A stretch of DNA of 36,204 bases from a virus. Position numbers and translations under genes: made by a program. Of the stretch, positions 29,845 to 36,204 are shown in pieces. The notes beneath the pieces are model-generated. The model was not told the DNA's origin. It saw only the letters and a program-made list of their open reading frames with translations, and ran no database searches. The stretch is from positions 1 to 36,204 of the IMG/VR virus record IMGVR_UViG_3300036466_000209, one strand, 5' to 3'. Within the stretch, counting starts at the first letter, position 1, and each line of letters begins with the position of its first letter.

Positions 29845-30259
29845 TATTAAAAAATTACAAGAATGGTTTGAAAACTATTTAATAACAGAAAAACCCCAAA
29901 ACATTGGTGGTGGAGCTGTTGAAATTTCAAGCAACAATGAAGATGTGTCAGGACTGTTATTTATTAAAGGTAGAGCTGATATATCTGTATCTGAAAACTT
30001 ATGCATAGCATTAGGTGTAAATGGACATGACCTTAATAGGTATGCTTTAGCGTTTAAAAAGATTAACGAACTTACAAAACCATTTACTTACTCAAATGCT
30101 TATAGATTAAGAATGTCTACACCATTTCAAAATTGTGTTATGACATTATTGGAATTGGAAGACTATGCTAAAAGAGTTATTGAAAATGATGACGAAGTAG
30201 GACCATATACTCCAACAACCAATTTGATTGAATACACTGGAGCGACTAAAAGGATTTAA
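29837..30259 (+). CDS. Unknown protein (140 aa)
   Basis: It starts inside the helicase end (eight-base overlap) with GGAGGA upstream. MSDIKKLQEWFENYLITEKP is helical; the middle (EISSNNEDVSGLLFIKGRAD) is beta-rich; the C-terminus is acidic (ENDDEVGPYTPTTNLIEYTG). It contains two Cys but no metal motif. It is followed one base later by the GTG start of the GP88-like gene, whose AAAGGA lies in this gene's last codons. Function unknown. Confidence 0.72.
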   Translation: MSDIKKLQEWFENYLITEKPQNIGGGAVEISSNNEDVSGLLFIKGRADISVSENLCIALGVNGHDLNRYALAFKKINELTKPFTYSNAYRLRMSTPFQNCVMTLLELEDYAKRVIENDDEVGPYTPTTNLIEYTGATKRI

Positions 30260-30260
30260 T

Positions 30261-30815
30261 GTGCTTATACAAAAAGGCAATAGTAAGTTAAACAATACTT
30301 ACATGTTTAACATAGTAGCAAACAAATCTGTTTGTGGTAGGGAATGTCCAGGATGTTATGCAATTTCTGAACAAGTTAGATACCCATCTGTTCTTAAAGT
30401 TCGTAATGAGCGTTGGACAGCTTCTGCTAGATCTAATTTTGCTGATGTGATACATTATGAGCTTAAACACTTATCACAAAGACCTAAGTACTTTAGAATA
30501 CACGCATCTGGAGAGTTTTATGCTCAACACTATGTGGATTCTTGGACTAGAATAGCAAAATCTAACCAAGATATTATATTTTATGTATACACTAAAAGAA
30601 TTGAACATTTTGATTTTTCAGAATTTAAAAATCTAAAGAATACAGTGCTTATTAACTCATTACATTTTGGTAGAATTAACTATGGACCACTTGAAGCAGC
30701 TCCTAAGAAGGCTTTCATTTGCCCAGTAAGTAAAAACATTTTATGTGGTATACATTGTACACATTGTATGACCAAAGAAGCAGAAAACAAAGGTGTTTAT
30801 TTTATTAAACACTAA
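30261..30815 (+). CDS. GP88-like Cys-rich protein with CX3CX2C motif (184 aa, GTG start)
   Basis: GTG 30261 with AAAAGGA eight bases upstream is better than an in-frame TTG inside the previous gene. The start GNSKLNNTYMFN, then CGRECPGCYA (Cys25, Cys29, Cys32), and RIHASGEFYAQHY match the phage GP88 family as I know it. The CX3CX2C spacing is that of radical-SAM iron-sulphur loops. A second Cys group, FICPVSKNILCGIHCTHC, lies near the end. A radical-SAM-type or other Fe-S enzyme is possible, but no substrate can be proposed from the sequence. It lies between the SF1 helicase region and the ligase. Confidence 0.72.
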   Translation: MLIQKGNSKLNNTYMFNIVANKSVCGRECPGCYAISEQVRYPSVLKVRNERWTASARSNFADVIHYELKHLSQRPKYFRIHASGEFYAQHYVDSWTRIAKSNQDIIFYVYTKRIEHFDFSEFKNLKNTVLINSLHFGRINYGPLEAAPKKAFICPVSKNILCGIHCTHCMTKEAENKGVYFIKH

Positions 30816-30831
30816 TTTAAAGGAATAATTT

Positions 30832-31923
30832 ATGACAGTATTATATAAACCAACAAAAACAGGAGCTACTCAGCAGTGGTCTGTTGTAGTACAAGGTGAT
30901 TCATTTATCTGTACTTATGGCCAATTAAATGGCAAAATGACTTCACAGTCAACTACATGTACTGGTAAAAACATTGGAAGAGCTAATGAGACAACACCAG
31001 AGCAACAAGCTCAGCTTGAAGCTAATGCATTAGTTACAAAGAAACTTAAATCTGGTTACTCTTATGAGATATCTGATACACCAAGTGTAAAGTTACCAAT
31101 GAAAGTTAAGTCTTATCAAGACCAATTAAAGAATATTAAATTCCCTTGTATAAGTACACCAAAACTTAACGGAGTCAATGGAATTTACAAAAGAGTTAAT
31201 GGTGAATTAACTATTTATTCAAGAGGTGGAGAAATATACCCACCAATACCTCATCTTGAAAAACATATTCATGACATAATGGATGAACTTCCATCTGACG
31301 AATTAAATGTTGAACTATATGTTCATGGGGAACATTTACAAGACATTCAATCTGCAGTTAAGAAACCTAACAAGTTATCTCCTAGACTAACAGCAAATAT
31401 ATTTGATATTTGTGATGTTGATGAAGATTATGAATCTAGAAGAATAATGTTAGAAACACTTTATTCAACTCTTAAAAGACTTGGACATCCTTCATTACAA
31501 TGGATAGGATTACTTATTGGGGTTAAATGTAACTCACATGAAGATATTGAAACACATTACAACCATTGTATGGCTGGAAGCTTAGAAGGTACTGTTATTA
31601 AAAACCTAGATGGGATGTACAAACACAATGTTCGTTCATCTGATCAATTTAAGTATAAAAAAGTACAATCTAAAGAGTTTTTGATTATTTCATTTGAACT
31701 TGACAAGAATGGATTACCAGTATTTATTATGAATGTTAAAGATAAGTTTTTCAAAGCTAAGCCAAAAGGCACTAAAGAATACTGGAGTTCTGTAGATCCT
31801 CACTCATTTGTTAACAAATGTGCAACTATTGAATTTGAAATGTATAGTAAAGATGGAATTCCATTGAAACCTATCTTTATATCAACTCGTGAGATGGACT
31901 CTAACGGAAACCCAAAGGAATAA
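30832..31923 (+). CDS. ATP-dependent DNA ligase with N-terminal WGR-like domain
   Basis: 363 aa. Motif I is PKLNGVNG with the adenylated Lys111; Asn113 replaces the usual Asp of KxDG. Motif III is VELYVHG, IIIa NIFDICD, IV LEGTVIK and V FKYKKVQSKE. The first 80 residues (YKPTKTGATQQWSV, then CTYGQLNGKM and NIGRANETTPEQQA) resemble a WGR-type domain. I recall phage ligases with the same N-terminus. It seals nicks during replication and recombination using ATP. SD AAAGGA precedes ATG 30832. Confidence 0.88.
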   Translation: MTVLYKPTKTGATQQWSVVVQGDSFICTYGQLNGKMTSQSTTCTGKNIGRANETTPEQQAQLEANALVTKKLKSGYSYEISDTPSVKLPMKVKSYQDQLKNIKFPCISTPKLNGVNGIYKRVNGELTIYSRGGEIYPPIPHLEKHIHDIMDELPSDELNVELYVHGEHLQDIQSAVKKPNKLSPRLTANIFDICDVDEDYESRRIMLETLYSTLKRLGHPSLQWIGLLIGVKCNSHEDIETHYNHCMAGSLEGTVIKNLDGMYKHNVRSSDQFKYKKVQSKEFLIISFELDKNGLPVFIMNVKDKFFKAKPKGTKEYWSSVDPHSFVNKCATIEFEMYSKDGIPLKPIFISTREMDSNGNPKE

Positions 31924-31926
31924 CAC

Positions 31927-32382
31927 ATGACAACTGAACAAAACAACTCAATTATTCTAGCTCATGATTTAGGTCAAGACTATTTTGTCTGGCAAATGTC
32001 TGAAGCTGATAAAACAATGCATGAAGATCAAAGACTTGAAGCATTTTTAGAAGAACAAACATTTGATGAAGACACAGAAAAAGTATTTGCTATTATGGAG
32101 CATACTGGTGATAATTGGGATGAAGCAGAATCTGATTTTGGTTCAGACACATACAAAGTATTAACTGATGATGAAGCAGATGAACTGCTTGATGAACGTC
32201 TAGAAGAGTATATTGATGATTGTGTTTTATGTAATATATATGAGGAATATCATAGGTATTTTAACAGAGATGAGTGGAAATCAGACAATACTGATGATAG
32301 AGGACATTGGTTAAACTATTCAGACGGTTCTGAAGAAGAAGAAACAATTAATGGAACGACATATTATATTTATAAGCAATAA
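31927..32382 (+). CDS. Very acidic unknown protein (151 aa)
   Basis: ATG 31927 is three bases after the ligase stop; AAAGGA overlaps the ligase end. The protein is rich in Asp and Glu (LTDDEADELLDERLEEYIDD), with Trp and His residues. It could mimic DNA or bind a basic partner, a common role of acidic phage proteins, but no motif supports a specific function. A promoter-like TATAAT follows. Confidence 0.72.
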   Translation: MTTEQNNSIILAHDLGQDYFVWQMSEADKTMHEDQRLEAFLEEQTFDEDTEKVFAIMEHTGDNWDEAESDFGSDTYKVLTDDEADELLDERLEEYIDDCVLCNIYEEYHRYFNRDEWKSDNTDDRGHWLNYSDGSEEEETINGTTYYIYKQ

Positions 32383-32387
32383 TTAGA

Positions 32388-32393
32388 TATAAT
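32388..32393 (+). promoter_or_regulatory. Promoter -10 element upstream of HU and nrdAB
   Basis: TATAAT (GATATAAT) lies in the 63-base gap before the HU gene, one of the larger gaps in this operon. No clear -35 box is seen. It would drive the HU-nrdA-nrdB run. Confidence 0.45.
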
Positions 32394-32445
32394 CTCAACC
32401 CACCGAAATGTGGAAAAACTAAACTTTTTATATAAGGAGTTCTAT

Positions 32446-32703
32446 ATGAACAAAAAAGAATTTATTAGGGTACTTGCAACTAAGCAAGAAATTAGCCAAG
32501 GAGCAGCTTCTGATTTATTAGAATCTGTAAAAGATATTATTAAAACTGAATTATCAGCAGGTAATGAAGTTGTGTTAGGTTCTGATTTTGGTACATTTAA
32601 ACCAACTAGAAGAACTGGTTTAGTTCCAGGAACTAGTACTAAATATGATAGTTCATCTGTTAAATTCAGTATTTCTGCACCATTTAAGAAAGCGTTAAAC
32701 TAA
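32446..32703 (+). CDS. hup: HU/IHF-family DNA-binding protein
   Basis: 85 aa; ATG 32446 has a strong AAGGAG, so an earlier in-frame start is rejected. MNKKEFIRVLATKQEISQGA, then VKDIIKTELSAGNEVVLGSD, FGTFKP and SSSVKFSISAPFKKALN follow the HU pattern: two helices, the beta arm region and the final strand-helix. The arm is short (TRRTGLVPGTSTKYD). HU bends and compacts DNA, and here would serve phage DNA organisation or replication. It shares one base with nrdA. Confidence 0.92.
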   Translation: MNKKEFIRVLATKQEISQGAASDLLESVKDIIKTELSAGNEVVLGSDFGTFKPTRRTGLVPGTSTKYDSSSVKFSISAPFKKALN

Positions 32704-34913
32704 TGTCAACTATAAACGTAGTTAAGCATGACGGCACTACGGAACCATTAGATTTAACCAAACCTACAGCAAGCTTAGAATGGGCTGCTGAAGGCTTATC
32801 AGGTGTGTCTGTATCTGATATTATGATTCAATCAAAACTACACTTTTTTGATGGTATTACAACTTCTTACATTACAGATATATTTATAAAAACTTGTGAT
32901 GATATGGCGGATTTAAGAAACCATAACTATGATGCTGCAGCTAGAAATCTCAAACTGCAAAAACTATATAAGCATGTTTTTAACTCAACGACTCCTACTA
33001 GCCTTATGGAATTTCTTGAAGATAGAGTTCAAGCTGGACATTATTCAGCCAATGTACTTAATCAACCAGGAGTTGACTATAAGGTTTTAGAAGAGACAAT
33101 TGATCATTCAAAAGACTTTAATTTCACTTCATCTGGACTAGATGCACTTATTAAAGGTTATGGTATTTGTAAGTATGAAACTCCACAATTTATATTCATG
33201 GCTATTGCTATTGATATATTTAGAGACTATCACTTTGCAAAAACTGACTTTATAGTGGATTTCTACAAAGCTTTAGCTGATTTTAAAATCACTTTACCTT
33301 CACCAGAAATGAGAGCCTTACGAACAAATTCCACTGATTACGCATCATGTATTACATTTCGTATGGGTGATTCTATTGATTCCTGGGATGAAGCAGACTC
33401 AGCATTATTAAAGCACACAGTTGCTTCGGCAGGTGTTGGAGTTGATATTGCAGATGTAGCTTCTATTGGAGATAAAGTAAAGAATGGTCTTATTACCCAT
33501 TCTGGAAAAGTACCAATTTTGAAGTCTATTGATACTCATGTTAAGAAAGCATCGCAGAATGGTAGACGAGGTTCAGCAACAGGTTATGTGAATTTCTTTG
33601 ACCCAGAGATTGAATCAATCTTTGCATTGAAGTCACCACGTATGCCTGTTGAAGACCGTATTAATGATTTATCTTACGGGATAAAACTAAACCAACTAGC
33701 TTATGACAGAAGTAAAACTGGAGGAATGATTTCATTATTCTCAGTTAGAACTGCTCCTAAGTTACTGGAACTATTTTACTCAGAAGATATTGAAGCATTT
33801 ACAAAGTATTATGAAGAACTTGAAGCACAAGAACTTTATACTGCTCAAATAGATGCACAAGATTTCTGGGAACGTTTAGTAGCTGTTGAATCTGCAGAAA
33901 CATCATCTTATTATACTATTAATATTGATGAAATGAATGCAAACTCACACATCACTAGACCAATTACACAATCAAACATTTGTGTTGAATATATAACAGG
34001 GACTAAACCTTTAAGTTCAGAACACCCAAATAGACCTGACATTGGTGTATGTGTACTTGGAAATGTTAACCAAGGATTAGTTGGAATTGAAGAATTACCA
34101 AGAATTACAGAATTATTGGTAAGAGCCCAATCTCACATCATGCAAAGACAAGTTCACCCAACATCTCAAGCTAATGCCTATGTGGCCACTTACAGAGATA
34201 TTGGACTTGGACTTTCAAACCATGCCTTTTGGTTAGCAAATAACGGTTGGCGATATGGTGAACAAGCTGCACTTGATGCTCATAATGAGTGGATGGAACA
34301 CTTTTCATATAATTGTCACTATGCCTCTATGCAACTTGCCAAAGAACTTGGTGCAGCACCAGGATTTGAGTTTCACGATAAACTGCTACCAGTTGCTCGT
34401 TACAAGAAAACTGTAGATGAGTTAGTAGAGCCCCAATTACATTGTGATTGGGTAGGATTAGCTTACGAAATTGAAGAACATGGTATGTATAATGTAGGTT
34501 TGATGATGGTTCCTCCAGCTGAAACTTCAGCAGGACCAAGTAACCAAACTACAAGTCTTGAGCCAATTAGACAATTATTGACTGTTAAAGATAAGTCTGG
34601 AACAAATTATAACCAATTTGCACCTGATGCAATCAGATTAGCCGGTAATTATGACTATGCGTTTGATTACAACATTAACAAAAACTTTTTGAAGCATGTT
34701 GCAATTACACAAAAGTGGATTGATAAAGGTATTTCGGCAAATACATTTTATAACCCAGAATGGCATGAGGGTAAAGTATTATCTTCAGAAATTCTTAGTG
34801 ATTTATTTTTTGCTAAATATTATGGTGTAAAAACTAGATATTATCAGAATACTAAGCTTCCAGACGAAGCAGAACAAGATTTAAAGGGATGTAAGGAGGG
34901 ATGTAGTGTCTAA
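32703..34913 (+). CDS. nrdA: Class I ribonucleotide reductase, large subunit
   Basis: 736 aa. It reduces ribonucleotides to deoxyribonucleotides with NrdB. The active-site Cys pair is C216 (YASCITF) and C450 (VCVLGN), with C427 in the radical site NICVE (Asn425, Cys427, Glu429). The swinging C-terminal pair is C730 and C734 (GCKEGC). The ATGYVNFFDPEI and MMVPPAETSAGPSN segments are also typical. The N-terminus is short, so a full ATP-cone for activity control is probably missing or reduced. It overlaps HU by one base and NrdB by eight. It increases the dNTP supply for phage replication. Confidence 0.97.
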   Translation: MSTINVVKHDGTTEPLDLTKPTASLEWAAEGLSGVSVSDIMIQSKLHFFDGITTSYITDIFIKTCDDMADLRNHNYDAAARNLKLQKLYKHVFNSTTPTSLMEFLEDRVQAGHYSANVLNQPGVDYKVLEETIDHSKDFNFTSSGLDALIKGYGICKYETPQFIFMAIAIDIFRDYHFAKTDFIVDFYKALADFKITLPSPEMRALRTNSTDYASCITFRMGDSIDSWDEADSALLKHTVASAGVGVDIADVASIGDKVKNGLITHSGKVPILKSIDTHVKKASQNGRRGSATGYVNFFDPEIESIFALKSPRMPVEDRINDLSYGIKLNQLAYDRSKTGGMISLFSVRTAPKLLELFYSEDIEAFTKYYEELEAQELYTAQIDAQDFWERLVAVESAETSSYYTINIDEMNANSHITRPITQSNICVEYITGTKPLSSEHPNRPDIGVCVLGNVNQGLVGIEELPRITELLVRAQSHIMQRQVHPTSQANAYVATYRDIGLGLSNHAFWLANNGWRYGEQAALDAHNEWMEHFSYNCHYASMQLAKELGAAPGFEFHDKLLPVARYKKTVDELVEPQLHCDWVGLAYEIEEHGMYNVGLMMVPPAETSAGPSNQTTSLEPIRQLLTVKDKSGTNYNQFAPDAIRLAGNYDYAFDYNINKNFLKHVAITQKWIDKGISANTFYNPEWHEGKVLSSEILSDLFFAKYYGVKTRYYQNTKLPDEAEQDLKGCKEGCSV

Positions 34914-36018
34914 TCATTTATTTAACCCAAACCCAATTGACTTTGCCCAAACCTCATTATTTTTGGGGGAGGGTAGGAATATTGCAAGGCTTGATTTATC
35001 TATTGAGCCACACATCTCCAAGATGACAGCAGATGCCATTGGTAAACTTTGGTTTTCTGGAGATTTTTCACCATCTAAGGATGGTAAAGACCATATTTCT
35101 TGTGGAGTTCCTCTTCAAACTTTATTTATGAAGAACCTAAAGTTTCAAACTTTACTTGACTCACTTGCTGCTAGGTCAGTTGCTGAAGTATTTATACCAA
35201 TCACAACCAATCCACAGCTTGCGAGTTGGTGGTTCCAACATGCATTTTTTGAAGAGAATATTCACTCACAGTCTTATGCAGACATACTTAAGGGATTACC
35301 TGTTGATGCTAAAGCTATCTTTGATGATATTATGGTTAACCCAGCAATTCTTAAGAGAGCTAATTCTATTGTTACTTGTTTTGAAGATACAGTTGAACAC
35401 AATGCCAGAATGATCTTATCAAACACTGTTAAAGGTGGATTAGTAGAGTATGACCTAGAAGCTCACAAAGTTTCTATTGTTAAGTCTTTATTTGCACTTA
35501 ATATTTTGGAAGCAGTATTGTTTAAGTCTTCATTTCTTACAAGTTTTGCTTTTAAGGAAAACGGACTTTATTCAGTAACTGCAGACATTATCTCTAAAAT
35601 TGCACAAGACGAAGCTGGTCATTATGCTATGACTATTAATTTACTTAATAGACTACGTAACGATCCAGCTTGGGCTTACATTTTTATTGAAGAGTCTGCA
35701 GCTATAGACCAGTTGTATAGAGATGCTCTAGAAGCAGATTTTGACTGGATTGATTATTGTTACACTAACGATGTACAACTTCCTGGTGTTAACAATAAGA
35801 TATTAAAGCAATATGTTACAGCAAACATTTATTCTGTTATGACTTCGGTTAAACAGCCACCAATTGTTGATAAACTTGACAACCCATGTAAGTGGTCTAA
35901 CAAGTACACAAGACCTTCTTCTATTCAAACTGCACAGAAGGAGAAAACTTCTGGTAACTACTTATTAGGTGTTGTAAAGAAAGATATGACTAAAGAAAAA
36001 TGGGAGGAATTGTTATGA
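34906..36018 (+). CDS. nrdB: Class I ribonucleotide reductase, small subunit
   Basis: 370 aa. The diiron and radical residues are present: Asp85 (LLDSLAARS), Glu117 and His120 (EENIHSQSY) with radical Tyr124, a later Glu, and DEAGHYAMT (ExxH). The intact Tyr indicates a class Ia/Ib-type tyrosyl radical enzyme. It starts inside nrdA with AAGGAGGG upstream (TGTAAGGAGGGATGTA), the strongest SD in the region. The C-terminus KKDMTKEKWEELL ends in an acidic/hydrophobic tail that would dock on NrdA. It overlaps the next gene by four bases. Confidence 0.96.
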   Translation: MSNHLFNPNPIDFAQTSLFLGEGRNIARLDLSIEPHISKMTADAIGKLWFSGDFSPSKDGKDHISCGVPLQTLFMKNLKFQTLLDSLAARSVAEVFIPITTNPQLASWWFQHAFFEENIHSQSYADILKGLPVDAKAIFDDIMVNPAILKRANSIVTCFEDTVEHNARMILSNTVKGGLVEYDLEAHKVSIVKSLFALNILEAVLFKSSFLTSFAFKENGLYSVTADIISKIAQDEAGHYAMTINLLNRLRNDPAWAYIFIEESAAIDQLYRDALEADFDWIDYCYTNDVQLPGVNNKILKQYVTANIYSVMTSVKQPPIVDKLDNPCKWSNKYTRPSSIQTAQKEKTSGNYLLGVVKKDMTKEKWEELL

Positions 36019-36204
36019 TTTGTACAAGATGTTTACATGACATTACAAAAAAGCATTGTAACCGTTGCATAGAATTGTTAGCTGAAAAAGGAACTGTTTG
36101 GACTCAATTTGGAGTATGTCTTAAAGGTAAGTACGCAAGTGCTTATTCTGGACCACTACTTAAAGTTGAAGACACTAAACAAGTTACTATCACAGAAGAA
36201 CTTT
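36015..36204 (+). CDS. Zinc-finger-like protein, N-terminal fragment (3' end outside window)
   Basis: ATG 36015 overlaps the nrdB stop (ATGA) with GGGAGGA upstream. The visible 63 residues begin MICTRCLHDITKKHCNRCIE: Cys3, Cys6, Cys15 and Cys18 form a CxxC-CxxC zinc site. It then reads LLAEKGTVWTQFGVCLKGKY. In phages, small Cys-rich proteins next to nrdAB are sometimes glutaredoxin-like, but this zinc spacing argues against that. The function is unknown because the gene is cut. Confidence 0.75.
   Translation, partial: MICTRCLHDITKKHCNRCIELLAEKGTVWTQFGVCLKGKYASAYSGPLLKVEDTKQVTITEEL

Overview
The window is a stretch of a virulent, AT-rich tailed-phage genome (Caudoviricetes-like). Every supported gene lies on the + strand. 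Genes are tightly packed, with many 1-30 base overlaps and clear Shine-Dalgarno sites of the AAGGA type. The content is a phage DNA-metabolism module: family A DNA polymerase, primase-like protein, replicative ATPase, Sak4-like ATPase, Cas4/RecB-like exonuclease, SF1 and SF2 helicases, ATP-dependent ligase, HU and class I ribonucleotide reductase. I see no structural, lysis or integrase genes. The host cannot be named from the sequence; strong Shine-Dalgarno use and one TG-N-TATAAT promoter suggest an AT-rich bacterium with ordinary initiation signals.

Layout: 1-839 has a truncated gene end and small unknown genes. 842-7376 is a cassette with a DUF2135-like protein, an acyl carrier protein, two small conserved-looking proteins, a DHH phosphoesterase, a MoxR-type AAA+ ATPase and a von Willebrand A (VWA) protein. 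7453-10240 has two unknown proteins, a VRR-NUC-like nuclease and a small nucleotidyltransferase. 10241-11345 is a non-coding island with one good tRNA-Lys(TTT), a fair tRNA with CAT anticodon, two tRNA-like cloverleaves with enlarged arms, and long imperfect hairpins. 11346-20020 carries small unknowns, an SF2 helicase, a Cas4-like Fe-S nuclease and DNA polymerase. 20021-20745 is a second non-coding island crowded with long helices and T-arm-like hairpins. 20746-29844 is the replication/recombination block: DUF3987-like ATPase, AEP-type primase-like protein, Sak4-like ATPase, an SSB-like protein and a UvrD-like helicase. 29837-36204 holds a CX3CX2C GP88-like protein, a ligase, HU, NrdA, NrdB and a truncated zinc-finger gene.

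How it fits together: the helicases, polymerase, primase-like protein, SSB-like protein, recombination ATPase, nuclease and ligase would copy and recombine phage DNA, while NrdAB supplies dNTPs. The DHH, MoxR/VWA/ACP and AbiJ-domain-like genes are accessory functions without a proven role here. The most unusual part is the pair of RNA islands. They contain tRNA 'top halves' (acceptor plus T-arm) joined to non-canonical inner arms, and long hairpins with 7-base loops. The first island directly follows a nucleotidyltransferase gene, and none of its tRNAs encodes CCA. All structures were folded by eye and need covariance and expression tests.
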